From positions 1-64,000 of the forward strand of contig NZ_JAMB01000009.1 in the NCBI RefSeq assembly GCF_000521805.1: a DNA stretch of 64,000 nucleotides, in the 5' to 3' direction. The notes below the pieces were generated by a model, which was given only the letters and a program-made list of their open reading frames with translations, was not told where the DNA came from and ran no database searches. The position numbers and the translations under genes were made by a program. Positions 28,209-36,345 of the stretch are shown here, piece by piece (the first letter of the stretch is position 1; each line of letters opens with the position of its first letter). This stretch comes from Marinomonas ushuaiensis DSM 15871. Its GTDB lineage: Bacteria > Pseudomonadota > Gammaproteobacteria > Pseudomonadales > Marinomonadaceae.

Positions 28209-28783
28209 AGTTTTTCTCCTGCCGATATGGCTTTATCCTTCATTTCGTCCATGCGAATGAGCTGAATATTGGTTGCAGCAAGGATGACTTTAAAGATGAA
28301 AATTAATGAACACAGGCTTGCACTCAAAAATATGACGAGCTTAATTGGCCACCAAGGTGCAGTGAATACACCGGGAATACCAAAATAATCCTTCGTTTCA
28401 AGCATCTCGACAAACTCTGGCCATATAGCAATGGCAATGAGGGCCATCAATATTGCGGAAACGCTGTCAATAAAGCGTCTTACCCACATAGTCACATTCG
28501 GAAAGCGCGGCTGCATAATGGCTAAAAAACCGTCTGATCGAGTGAGTCTGTTCACTCGAACAACATCAGGTAATTGCAAGAAAACAATCAACACCATAGT
28601 GAATTGCACGACTTCGACAGCACCGCCGAAGGGCTTATTAAACGCCCCTCGAGCGATGACATCATAGTCAACAACAAGAACGAGACAAAGTACCATCAAG
28701 GTGCCAACTGTGTTAGTAATAACGGCAACACTGTTGGCGATTTTTGACAGCTTGCTGACACCTTGTAAAAGCAGGTTGGACAT
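28205..28783 (-). CDS. TRAP transporter small permease (second system)
   Basis: 192 residues with four hydrophobic spans. GTLMVLCLVLVVDYDVIARGAFNKPFGGAVEVVQFTMVLIVFLQLPDVVRVNRLTRSDGF fits the DctQ family (the V-x-x-R-x-x-F-x-x-P motif). Co-transcribed with the large permease downstream and the binding protein upstream. Confidence 0.88.
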   Translation of the reverse strand: MSNLLLQGVSKLSKIANSVAVITNTVGTLMVLCLVLVVDYDVIARGAFNKPFGGAVEVVQFTMVLIVFLQLPDVVRVNRLTRSDGFLAIMQPRFPNVTMWVRRFIDSVSAILMALIAIAIWPEFVEMLETKDYFGIPGVFTAPWWPIKLVIFLSASLCSLIFIFKVILAATNIQLIRMDEMKDKAISAGEKL

Positions 28784-28846
28784 AGCATTTACTCCATGAT
28801 TATTAGGGCCGTAATTATGAAAATCATAATGATTTTAAAAACGGCT

Positions 28847-29938
28847 TTATTTAAGACCAGCTGTCCAATCACGAGTAGGTGTAAATCCCGCTGCTTTTAA
28901 CTTCGCCATGTAGGCACGTAACATTTCTGTTCCTGGTTCGCCTTTTTTATCTAAACCTTCAGCCCATTCAGCAGCTAGGTCAGGCATAGAGTCAGCCCAT
29001 TCTTTTCTGGCTTCTTGACTCATTGTTACAACGGTTCCTCCCGCAGCAATATAAGCATCTAAGCTCTTTTTGGCGCGATTCATCGCGATATTAGCGACAT
29101 GATCACGGTACTCGATAGCCACTTCCTGTATCACTTGTTTTACTTCACTAGGAAGTTTTTTCCAGAAACGGCTGTTTGTTGTAACAGTCTTCGTGTTAAC
29201 GGCACCAAAATCGGCCTTCAACATAAAAGGAGCAACTTCAGCAATTTTGAATGTTTCTGCCGCTTCTGGCCAAAGCATGGCATGGTCAACTAAACCAGTA
29301 GAAACCATATTGTAAAAATCCGTTAAACCGCCTCGAACACCTGCCGCATTTTCAATGCCATCAAGGTAACGCAAGATAATCCCAGCGCCAGCCACTTTAC
29401 TACCCTCAAGGTCTTTAATAGATTCGATACGCTCTTTACTGAAAATTTGGTACGTATCTAAGACAACACCCGTCGCAAGATAGACTTGTTTTTGCCGTGC
29501 GAACTCTTTTTCCATAGTTGGAAATTCTTTGGTAATTTCATCTATAGCTTTCGCAACAACTCGGGCATCTGCGGAAATAAATGGCGTCACACCAGCCAAT
29601 GATTGGCTTGGCAACTTCGAATTGTGAAAAATCGTTGTTACTATGCCGATGTCGCCTAGACCTAGTTTGATGCCATCAAGCACACCTTTGGGTTTTACAA
29701 TGGTTCCGCCGTAGGATTCTTGCCAATCGATTTTGTAATTATTGGTTTTTGCAAGACGTTCATTCACTTCTGGAATAAAGAAGTTTGAAAACTCATCGAC
29801 CCACATAGACTTAGCGGGGTATCCGTCAATGACAACCGCTTTAATGGTTTCAGTTGCCACCGCAGGAAGAGAAATTAATGAAGCCATGGTGATTACTATG
29901 GCTTTTTTCTGAAGTAGTTTTTTTATTGTTATTTTCAT
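28847..29938 (-). CDS. TRAP transporter solute-binding protein with an unusual ligand-binding segment
   Basis: 363-residue periplasmic receptor with a signal peptide (about residues 1-29, ending AVATE) and AGGAAGA upstream of the ATG. The fold signature is present (GVLDGIKLGLGDIGIVTTIFHNSKLP, LWPEAAETFKIAEVAPF). The segment that normally reads K-[ILM]-R, with the carboxylate-binding Arg, is GSKVAGAGIILRYLDG here, so that Arg is absent. The ligand may therefore be bound differently or may not be a simple carboxylate. Operon context suggests an aromatic compound feeding the dioxygenase. Confidence 0.85.
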   Translation of the reverse strand: MKITIKKLLQKKAIVITMASLISLPAVATETIKAVVIDGYPAKSMWVDEFSNFFIPEVNERLAKTNNYKIDWQESYGGTIVKPKGVLDGIKLGLGDIGIVTTIFHNSKLPSQSLAGVTPFISADARVVAKAIDEITKEFPTMEKEFARQKQVYLATGVVLDTYQIFSKERIESIKDLEGSKVAGAGIILRYLDGIENAAGVRGGLTDFYNMVSTGLVDHAMLWPEAAETFKIAEVAPFMLKADFGAVNTKTVTTNSRFWKKLPSEVKQVIQEVAIEYRDHVANIAMNRAKKSLDAYIAAGGTVVTMSQEARKEWADSMPDLAAEWAEGLDKKGEPGTEMLRAYMAKLKAAGFTPTRDWTAGLK

Positions 29939-29977
29939 TGTTATCTTCCTATGTTGTTTTAGATTAAATTTGATTAC

Positions 29978-30427
29978 CTATAGCCAAATCGCCTCAATGT
30001 CTGTGCCTGCTTGTTGAAAAAGTTTCGACAGAGGGCAGTACTTTACGACGTCTTCAGCAATACGATCTAGTTCTGATTTATCTACAGTAGGATTTGTCTT
30101 CACTGTTAAAGTGACTTTCTTGAACGGAACCTCAATTTCTTCTTCCAGTAACACACCTCGACGATCAAATTCGCAGACCGCTGAAATATGTAAATTACCA
30201 ATATTGATATTCCGTTTTTTTGCGCATTTATGCGCGAGGACATTGGTACAACCAATCAGCGTCGCGACAACGGACTCCGTTGGTGTTGGGCCAATATTGG
30301 TTCCACCACGCTCGACAGGTTCATCAATGATTAACACCACATCACGTATGGATACGTCACTACGCGCATGTGAACTGCATTGTGATTCAGCGCGTAGTAA
30401 TGCGGTTTTTTTCATTGTCATTTTCAT
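29978..30427 (-). CDS. OsmC/Ohr family thiol peroxidase-like protein
   Basis: 149 residues with the two redox cysteines of the OsmC family: SVVATLIGCTNVLAHKCAKK (peroxidatic region) and VVKYCPLSKLFQQAGT (resolving region). Members reduce organic hydroperoxides, and several accompany aromatic-degradation operons. AAAGGTG precedes the ATG. It sits between the nitroreductase and the TRAP binding protein on one strand, so it is probably co-transcribed and protects against by-products of ring metabolism. Confidence 0.82.
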   Translation of the reverse strand: MKMTMKKTALLRAESQCSSHARSDVSIRDVVLIIDEPVERGGTNIGPTPTESVVATLIGCTNVLAHKCAKKRNINIGNLHISAVCEFDRRGVLLEEEIEVPFKKVTLTVKTNPTVDKSELDRIAEDVVKYCPLSKLFQQAGTDIEAIWL

Positions 30428-30476
30428 TCAAAACACCTTTGATTTGCGTTTATCTTATTAATTCATATTGGTGTTA

Positions 30477-31157
30477 TTACAGAAATGAACACACATCATT
30501 AAATGCAAAACGAGGCAATTTTTGAAACAAAGCACTCTCGTCGGCATAACCTAAGTTGCACAAAAAATTCGATCGCAAGGTTGTGCCAGAAAAGAATTCT
30601 TTATCAACAATGTCATTAGAAAAACCAGACATAGCGCCAACATCGAGACCCAGTGCACGAGCGGCAATCATCAAATAAGCACCTTGAAGCGTTCCGTTTA
30701 AAAAAGCGGTTTTTTCACAGTACTCAGGTTTGCCTTCAAATAATGGGCGTCTGTCTTCATGGGGGAAAAGGAAAGGAAGTTTGTGCCAGAACTCTAAATC
30801 GTAAGCAATAATAACGGTGACTGGCGCCGCTCTCATCTTGTCGATGTTTTTTTCTTTTAATGACGTTGCAAGACGATCTTTACCTTCTTTTGAGGTCACA
30901 AAAAAGAAACGAGCAGGACAGCAGTTCATGCTTGTCGCACCATTAGCAACAATCTCATAAAGCGCTTCAAGCAATTCTTTCGAGATAGGTTTATCTTGCC
31001 AAGCATAATGCGAGCGAGCATCTCGCAAAATCATATCAATTGAATCTTTGTCTAGAGTTGGCTTTCGCTGGCGCAGAGCTCGTACATTTTCTTGAGCTTC
31101 ACTACGCATTTTAGCCAGATCTGTACTGCTTAATGCATCGAGATTAGAACCACTCAT
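30477..31157 (-). CDS. Nitroreductase-family flavoprotein, RutE-like
   Basis: 226 residues. Core blocks ARSHYAWQDKPISKELLEALYEIVANGATSMNCCPARFFFV, MRAAPVTVIIAYD, AFLNGTLQGAYLMIAARALGLDVGAMSGF and SNFLCNLGYADESALF match the RutE / malonic-semialdehyde-reductase branch of FMN nitroreductases. It carries a roughly 30-residue N-terminal extension. RutE acts in pyrimidine catabolism, but no other rut gene is present here. In this operon it might reduce a ring-cleavage product. First gene of the minus-strand operon that ends with the dioxygenase. Confidence 0.82.
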   Translation of the reverse strand: MSGSNLDALSSTDLAKMRSEAQENVRALRQRKPTLDKDSIDMILRDARSHYAWQDKPISKELLEALYEIVANGATSMNCCPARFFFVTSKEGKDRLATSLKEKNIDKMRAAPVTVIIAYDLEFWHKLPFLFPHEDRRPLFEGKPEYCEKTAFLNGTLQGAYLMIAARALGLDVGAMSGFSNDIVDKEFFSGTTLRSNFLCNLGYADESALFQKLPRFAFNDVCSFL

Positions 31158-31302
31158 ACTCCATCCTTATATTTTTATTATTTAGGTAAAGTCTTAGCGC
31201 AAGGCGATTATTTATTGATGAATCTATAAAAAATCACATCACTTTAACGGTATGTCAAAAGTATAGCTTGATTTAGTTTTAGCGATAATTTAGTTTTATG
31301 TC

Positions 31303-31322
31303 AAATAATATCGATATTATTT
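31303..31322. promoter_or_regulatory. Perfect 20-bp palindrome, probable operator
   Basis: AAATAATATC is followed directly by its exact complement GATATTATTT. It lies in the 196-bp gap between the divergent nitroreductase and YciI-like genes, 31 bp before the latter. The position suits a dimeric repressor that controls the catabolic locus. There is no loop, so it is unlikely to act as RNA. Confidence 0.55.
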
Positions 31323-31353
31323 TTAATGATTCTTTCTTACTTTGGAGAATAAA

Positions 31354-31746
31354 ATGGCAGACTGGAACGAATATAAAGCAGCATCAAAAAAACGTGGTTC
31401 ATTAGCAATGGAGGTATTTGTTATTGAAAGCACGCCTGCAGGTGACCCAGAATTAGTGAAACAAACATTGGCTGATCACTTGGCATATCAAGCAGAACAA
31501 GAACAGGCCGGAACCCTTATGTTTGCGGGTCCACTGTCTGATGACTCTGGTGAAAATATGAATGGCTCGGGGATGATTATTTATAAAGCCGCCAACTTAG
31601 AAATGGCGAAAAACATTACTGAAAAAGACCCTATGCATAGCCGTGGCGCGCGAGTGTATAAAATACGTCGTTGGTTAATTAATGAAGGAAGTTTGCAGGT
31701 CAATATCAAACTATCAGCACAATCGGTTTCTTTATCTGAAGACTGA
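31354..31746 (+). CDS. YciI-like protein
   Basis: 130 residues with the ferredoxin-like YciI fold. LVKQTLADHLAYQAEQEQAGTLMFAGPLSDDSG contains the family His and the GPL block, followed by GSGMIIYKAANLEMAKNITEKDPMHSRG. Relatives include chloromuconolactone dehalogenase-like isomerases in aromatic pathways. ATG 31354 has GGAG at 31344-31347; an upstream in-frame TTG overlaps that site and is rejected. Divergent from the nitroreductase-TRAP-dioxygenase operon and probably part of the same pathway. Confidence 0.78.
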   Translation: MADWNEYKAASKKRGSLAMEVFVIESTPAGDPELVKQTLADHLAYQAEQEQAGTLMFAGPLSDDSGENMNGSGMIIYKAANLEMAKNITEKDPMHSRGARVYKIRRWLINEGSLQVNIKLSAQSVSLSED

Positions 31747-31793
31747 TTTTTTGTTTTTAATTTTTTAGTTTTTAAGAGAAGCAGTTCTGTCTT

Positions 31794-31828
31794 GGTAGGA
31801 CAGGTATTTTTACTGTTCTACCTTTTTT
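31794..31828 (+). terminator. Intrinsic terminator after the YciI-like gene
   Basis: GGTAGGACAGGTA and TACTGTTCTACC pair with one bulge and a wobble around TTTT, then six T follow. A second small hairpin, CCACACT-ATCA-AGTGTGG (31830-31847), precedes the convergent lysE-type gene end. Confidence 0.75.
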
Positions 31829-31867
31829 ACCACACTATCAAGTGTGGAGATCTGCACAAATAATCGA

Positions 31868-32533
31868 TTAATCAGTAAGCAAGCGAATTCCAAACGAAGT
31901 TAACAATACACCTGTGACTCGTTCAATCCATACCTTAAAGGCCTGTACTTTTTTTTGCACTTTTTCAGACGTTAGTAAACACGCCACCAAGCCAAACCAA
32001 ATAAAGTGTGCAAACGCAATATAAAAGCCGTAACCCAACTCAATCACTAGCGGCGTATTATCTGAAATGACTTGGCTAAACAAAGACACAATAAACAACA
32101 TGGTTTTTGGATTTAATGCATTACAGGCAAATCCGGTCCAAAAAGCCGATTGATTGTTTATGCCTTTATTGCCTGAATCCAAGCCTTGTTTGATCGTGCC
32201 TTCAGAGTGCTTGTTCACAGTGTTTGAAAACATATTTTTTATATCGGGCCATAAAGCGGACACGCCCAGCCAAATAAGGTACATAGCACCAAGATAACGT
32301 AAGGTATTTAATACCCAAATATTATTGGCAAGCAAAATGCCTAATCCAAATAAAGTATAAGCAAGATGTACGCTAATTGCTGCGCTGATGCCTAGCGCGC
32401 ATAAAATACCTTCTCGTCTTCCTTTTAATAATGCCACTTTCGATACCATGGCAAAATCTGGTCCAGGGCTGATAACCGCCAATAACGTAATAATGGCAAC
32501 CGAATACAATTCGAAATGATCGATATTTAGCAT
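31868..32533 (-). CDS. LysE/RhtB family amino-acid exporter
   Basis: 221-residue inner-membrane exporter with six hydrophobic spans. AIITLLAVISPGPDFAMVSKVALLKGRREGILCALGISAA is the family N-terminal signature, and NALNPKTMLFIVSLFSQV is the second conserved block. The start at ATG 32533 gives the standard N terminus; the longer upstream reading is polar and unlikely. Exported substrate unknown (threonine-, homoserine- or lysine-like). Divergent from a LysR regulator that probably controls it. Confidence 0.88.
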   Translation of the reverse strand: MLNIDHFELYSVAIITLLAVISPGPDFAMVSKVALLKGRREGILCALGISAAISVHLAYTLFGLGILLANNIWVLNTLRYLGAMYLIWLGVSALWPDIKNMFSNTVNKHSEGTIKQGLDSGNKGINNQSAFWTGFACNALNPKTMLFIVSLFSQVISDNTPLVIELGYGFYIAFAHFIWFGLVACLLTSEKVQKKVQAFKVWIERVTGVLLTSFGIRLLTD

Positions 32534-32544
32534 GGAAAGAGCTC

Positions 32545-32578
32545 TTATTTGTGAGTGACAAAATTCGTTTATTTGTGA
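32545..32578. promoter_or_regulatory. Direct repeats in the lysE/lysR gap
   Basis: TTATTTGTGA occurs at 32545-32554 and again at 32569-32578, a 24-bp period, in the 92-bp gap between divergent genes. Phased direct repeats could be tandem binding sites of the LysR protein or of another factor. Confidence 0.35.
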
Positions 32579-32625
32579 ATAATAAGAGTATAAAACCTTT
32601 AAATATTTAATAAAATCGATAATAA

Positions 32626-33546
32626 ATGGTAAAAATTGTGAGAAAAATTCACACAAAAAGGCGTTTACCCCCTTTGGGAGCGCTTACTGCATTTGAGGTA
32701 GCGGCTCGTCATCAAAGTTTTTCTCGCGCGGCGGAAGAGTTGCATATGACACATGGTGCAATTAGCCGAGCCGTGGCACAAATAGAAGAACGTATAGGTG
32801 TGAATCTATTTATTCGCCGTAATCGTCGTGTTTATTTAAACGCAGCGGGTCAACGGTTACTAAAAACGACCACAGAAACCCTAGATGCACTGAGTAATAC
32901 AGTGGAAGAAATTCACCGACATGATAAAACCTCACCTTTTCTCACTGTATCCTGTGAGCCTAGTTTGGCAATGCGTTGGTTAATGCCTCGTTTAGGTGAT
33001 TTTAGAGAACAATACCCAGAATTAAATATTGATCTAAAAATGGCAGGTGGAGCGATTAATTTATTATCTGAAAGTTGTGATATCGCAATTCGACGTACAG
33101 ATTTTGGAATACCTGATGATTATCGAGTGACGCAGTTTTGTTCAGAGTTAGCGGGTCCAGTCTGCACGCAAGAATATTGGCATAAACACAGCCAGCAAGA
33201 TCTTAATAAAGCACATTGGTTACACAGTCGAACTCGTCCAGAAGCTTGGGAAGAATGGAAAAATACAGCTAATTTTGAAAATGTGAAACCTAAGAACGAA
33301 CAATATTTTGATCACTTTTTTTATGCTCTACAAGCGGCTCAGGATAATTTAGGGATTGCCATTGGCTCCACTCCTTTGGTTTCTGATGACCTAGAGAAAC
33401 AACGGCTTATTACGCCATTCGGCATGCAACCGACAGGTTATGATTATGTCATCCTTTCTTTAAATGATTCAAATCAAGACCCAAGAATACAAACGTTTTG
33501 CGATTGGCTTATTCAACAAAAAAGTGAGATGCAAGTAATCAAATAG
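32626..33546 (+). CDS. LysR-family regulator (GcvA-like)
   Basis: 306 residues. The N-terminal helix-turn-helix reads RRLPPLGALTAFEVAARHQSFSRAAEELHMTHGAISRAVAQIEERIGVNLFIRRNRRVYLNAAGQRLL, the GcvA-subgroup style. The C-terminal effector domain has FLTVSCEPSLAMRWLMPRLGDFREQYPELNIDL and CDIAIRRTDFG. Divergent neighbours suggest it activates the LysE exporter when the intracellular amino acid is high. A GTG at 32638 is an alternative start. Confidence 0.88.
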   Translation: MVKIVRKIHTKRRLPPLGALTAFEVAARHQSFSRAAEELHMTHGAISRAVAQIEERIGVNLFIRRNRRVYLNAAGQRLLKTTTETLDALSNTVEEIHRHDKTSPFLTVSCEPSLAMRWLMPRLGDFREQYPELNIDLKMAGGAINLLSESCDIAIRRTDFGIPDDYRVTQFCSELAGPVCTQEYWHKHSQQDLNKAHWLHSRTRPEAWEEWKNTANFENVKPKNEQYFDHFFYALQAAQDNLGIAIGSTPLVSDDLEKQRLITPFGMQPTGYDYVILSLNDSNQDPRIQTFCDWLIQQKSEMQVIK

Positions 33547-33685
33547 CTGCTTGTAGCTTCTTTTATTGCTAAAGCTTGTGGAGTCTAAATCCAGATGACC
33601 ACTGCGTTAGTTTTAATTTCCCTTTTTTATATCGTCAAAATATCGTTCCATGCATTGTGTGTGTTTTACAATAAAAGTGCTTTTT

Positions 33686-33970
33686 ATGTGGATAGATTAT
33701 CTGATTTTACCGACTTATTATCTTATCTGGAGTCTTGTCACTTTTGTTGTGTATGGCATAGATAAGTCTGCGGCAAAGCGAAATGTATGGCGAGTGAGTG
33801 AGTCTACGTTGCATCTTTTGTCGATATTAGGTGGTTGGCCAGGTGCTTTGCTTGGCCAGAAGGTGTTTCATCATAAAACCAAGAAATTCCGTTTTCGTGT
33901 GGTGTTTTGGTTAACGCTCATTTTAAACCTAGCTCTACTCGTAGTGGCTTATCTTTATATTTTCAGATAG
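33686..33970 (+). CDS. DUF1294 small membrane protein
   Basis: 94 residues with two to three hydrophobic segments and the DUF1294 pattern FVVYGIDKSAAKRNVWRVSESTLHLLSILGGWPGALLGQKVFHHKTKKFRFRVVFWLTLILNL. Function unknown; some members are fused to cold-shock domains. ATG 33686 gives the usual N terminus; ATG 33650 would add 12 residues, and neither has a strong ribosome-binding site. Monocistronic by spacing. Confidence 0.8.
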   Translation: MWIDYLILPTYYLIWSLVTFVVYGIDKSAAKRNVWRVSESTLHLLSILGGWPGALLGQKVFHHKTKKFRFRVVFWLTLILNLALLVVAYLYIFR

Positions 33971-34153
33971 CGCTTTATAGAGACTTTTGCTTAAAACGCG
34001 TACTTGGTAAGGATATTGTGACGATTTACTTTCTTGCGACTGTTTTCTGTTTTAATATCATTGGACTAAGCAGTGATGCGAATTTAGAGCTTTGGTAGTG
34101 TCTGCTTTTAGCATGACGTTGTTCATCATCATTTAACGATATAGGAAACAATA

Positions 34154-35152
34154 ATGGCGGCTTTTGGTAGCGTGTTTATGCCTAAAATGGCATTGGCAAC
34201 ATTTGAAAATAATCAATGGAGTAAAGCAAGTATTGTGACTTCGGATAGCATTCAGTTGCATCCAGGTGCGCATGTTTTGCATTACTCAAGCACGTGTTTT
34301 GAAGGTTTGAAAGCGTTTCGTCATGCTGATGGTAGTGTGCATGTCTTTCGTATGGATCAAAACATTAAGCGTTTGGCACAAAGCAGTCGATTATTGTCTT
34401 TGCCAGAAATTGATGAAGCGGCCGTTTCAAAAATGATTGTCGATGTTGTCGGTGAATTCGCCAGTGACGTGCCCGAGCCACCAGGGTCTTTGTACATTCG
34501 CCCAACTCATATAGGTACAGAAGCGAACGTAGGCAAAGCAGCAGGAGCAACAGCAACGTCTATGCTGTATGTATTATTGTCTCCTGTTGGAGATTATTTC
34601 ACTGGTGGTGCGAAAGCATTGCGTCTTTTGTTGGACGAAACGGGTATACGTTGTGCGCCTCACATGGGCATGATCAAAAGTGGTGGTAATTACGCCAGTG
34701 CACTAGGGCCGATCAAGAAAGCCAGTGAAGAAGTAAAAGCTGACCAGATTTTGTTCTGTCCAAATGGCGATGTTCAAGAAACTGGCGCGGCTAATTTCTT
34801 GTTGATTGATGGTAACGAGATTATTACCAAAGGTTTGGATACGTCTTTCCTACATGGTGTAACGCGTTCTTCTATTTTGACCTTGGCTGCTGATTTAGGT
34901 ATGACAGTGACCGAACGTGATTTGACCGTTGCTGAATTGCTAGAACGTGCGGCTAAGCCAGAAGTAGAAGCGGTATTGTCTGGTACTGCAGCGGTATTAA
35001 CGTCAGTTGGTACTTTTATCCATAATGACAAAGAATACCAAGTGGGTTCTGGTCAGCCGGGACCAATGGCTGACAAACTACGTCAAGCATTGAATAATAT
35101 TCAATGGGGTAAAGCAGAAGACACTCATAACTGGTTAACGAAAGTCTGCTAA
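34154..35152 (+). CDS. ilvE: Branched-chain amino-acid aminotransferase
   Basis: PLP enzyme of fold type IV that interconverts Val/Leu/Ile and their 2-oxo acids, using 2-oxoglutarate. 332 residues. HYSSTCFEGLKAFRHADGSVHVFRMDQNIKRLAQSS, LYIRPTHIGTEANVG, MIKSGGNYASALGPIKKASEEVKADQILFCPNG (contains the PLP region) and ETGAANFLLIDG are family blocks, and EAVLSGTAAVLTSVG binds cofactor phosphate. The start follows AGGAAAC. It stands alone and ends in a strong terminator. Confidence 0.93.
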   Translation: MAAFGSVFMPKMALATFENNQWSKASIVTSDSIQLHPGAHVLHYSSTCFEGLKAFRHADGSVHVFRMDQNIKRLAQSSRLLSLPEIDEAAVSKMIVDVVGEFASDVPEPPGSLYIRPTHIGTEANVGKAAGATATSMLYVLLSPVGDYFTGGAKALRLLLDETGIRCAPHMGMIKSGGNYASALGPIKKASEEVKADQILFCPNGDVQETGAANFLLIDGNEIITKGLDTSFLHGVTRSSILTLAADLGMTVTERDLTVAELLERAAKPEVEAVLSGTAAVLTSVGTFIHNDKEYQVGSGQPGPMADKLRQALNNIQWGKAEDTHNWLTKVC

Positions 35153-35188
35153 TGGTTACATCGTAAAAAAATAGTTAAGTAGAAATAT

Positions 35189-35223
35189 AAAAAAGGGTTG
35201 AACATAATGTTCAACCCTTTTTT
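35189..35223. terminator. Bidirectional terminator between ilvE and the barrel gene
   Basis: GGGTTGAAC and GTTCAACCC surround ATAAT, with six A before and six T after. It serves the convergent ilvE and the minus-strand outer-membrane gene. Confidence 0.92.
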
Positions 35224-35245
35224 CTAAGCAATAAACAATTCGTGT

Positions 35246-35767
35246 TTAGAAGCTCAATCTTGCAGAAGCAGATATAACATTTGAAGAATCAAGATCTTCA
35301 TAGTTACCAGCAACAGATAGGTTTGGCGTGAAGTAATAACCTAATGAAAATTTAGTACTGTCATAATAATCGTGATCTGTATATTGAGTGAAGGCAATAG
35401 TACCTTCTAAACGATCTCCGATGGTTGTACGAAAACCAGCTCTTAAACTGAAATCAGAATCTGTATTGCCGCTATAGTCATTGTAGTGAACGAAACCAAA
35501 AATATGACTTGAGCCACCAACTGCAAGCGCAGTACCTGCACCAATTTTTGTGATGTCAGTGCCACTAAAATCTACGAGTTCTAATGACAAAATTGGTAGA
35601 ACTATTGTTTCAAAAGAAATGGATAGGTTCGAGTAATCACCATCGCCGCCGCCATCATGTTCGACATTGCCTATGGCATAATCGATGTAAGTGAAAGGTG
35701 ATGCACTAGCACCCATTGATAATGTTAAGGTTGCAGCAGCGATACTTGCTGTGATTAATTTTTTCAT
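35246..35767 (-). CDS. Small outer-membrane beta-barrel protein
   Basis: 173 residues with a Sec signal peptide (MKKLITASIAAATLTLSMGASA). Alternating strands follow, such as FSLRAGFRTTIGDRLEGTIAFTQYTDHDYYDSTKFSLGYYFTPNLSVAGNYED, and it ends ISASARLSF with the terminal Phe that BAM recognises. A Gly/Asp stretch (EHDGGGDGDYSN) is near the N terminus. Probably an eight-stranded barrel; function unknown. GGAG precedes ATG 35767. Confidence 0.75.
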   Translation of the reverse strand: MKKLITASIAAATLTLSMGASASPFTYIDYAIGNVEHDGGGDGDYSNLSISFETIVLPILSLELVDFSGTDITKIGAGTALAVGGSSHIFGFVHYNDYSGNTDSDFSLRAGFRTTIGDRLEGTIAFTQYTDHDYYDSTKFSLGYYFTPNLSVAGNYEDLDSSNVISASARLSF

Positions 35768-35991
35768 CTCATTCTCCATTTTGCTGATGTTTATTAGTAA
35801 CTCAAAAGTTTGTTTATATATTCTTGTAGTAGGTTATCGGTGGTCAATTTTTAAACTTTAGGGTTTACCCCCCTAAATTAAAGATTTTTATTTTTACTGT
35901 TGTAATATTTAGTTTTTTTGAGATTTTATAAATAAATAACGATTATATCGTGCTAAGTTAGGGCGTATTTGAATTTTATAAGGCTGTATTG

Positions 35992-36270
35992 ATGAAAGAC
36001 CTAATGAGAAAACTCTGTTCGCCAGTGTTAAATATGTTTGAAGCGGGTGATGGTCAAGGTGAGTACAGAAAATCCCACCGTACTATATTGCTTGTATTGG
36101 GGGGATTGTGTTTTGTGATTGCCTTAGTGTCATTGTTTTTTACGTTAAAGACTGGCGAGCTTGCAGGCATTATTCCTATCTCATTGTTCTTTATTACTGG
36201 GCTGGTATGTGAAATTGTAGGTTTGTTAGGCAGTAACCAAGCTGTGGCCAGAATCTGGAAGCGCGATTAG
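35992..36270 (+). CDS. Small two-helix membrane protein, unknown
   Basis: 92 residues. A polar N terminus (MKDLMRKLCSPVLNMFEAGDGQGEYRKSHRT) is followed by two transmembrane helices (ILLVLGGLCFVIALVSLFF and GIIPISLFFITGLVCEIVGLLG) and a basic tail. ATG 35992 is preferred to the overlapping TTG 35989. I do not recognise a characterised family. Followed by a bidirectional terminator. Confidence 0.65.
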   Translation: MKDLMRKLCSPVLNMFEAGDGQGEYRKSHRTILLVLGGLCFVIALVSLFFTLKTGELAGIIPISLFFITGLVCEIVGLLGSNQAVARIWKRD

Positions 36271-36293
36271 ACATGTCGTTAAATTAAAACGAA

Positions 36294-36327
36294 AAAAGGC
36301 GATGTACTGTGAAGTACATCGCCTTTT
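36294..36327. terminator. Bidirectional terminator between small membrane protein and Spy-like gene
   Basis: AAAAGGCGATGTACT and AGTACATCGCCTTTT are a perfect 15-bp pair around GTGA, with A and T runs on either side. It serves two convergent genes. Confidence 0.93.
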
Positions 36328-36345
36328 GGTTAATTCAAGCTGGGA

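Noticed and set aside
33907..34098. 63-codon plus-strand frame after the DUF1294 gene
   Set aside because: Overlaps the DUF1294 gene, lacks a ribosome-binding site and shows no protein-like pattern.
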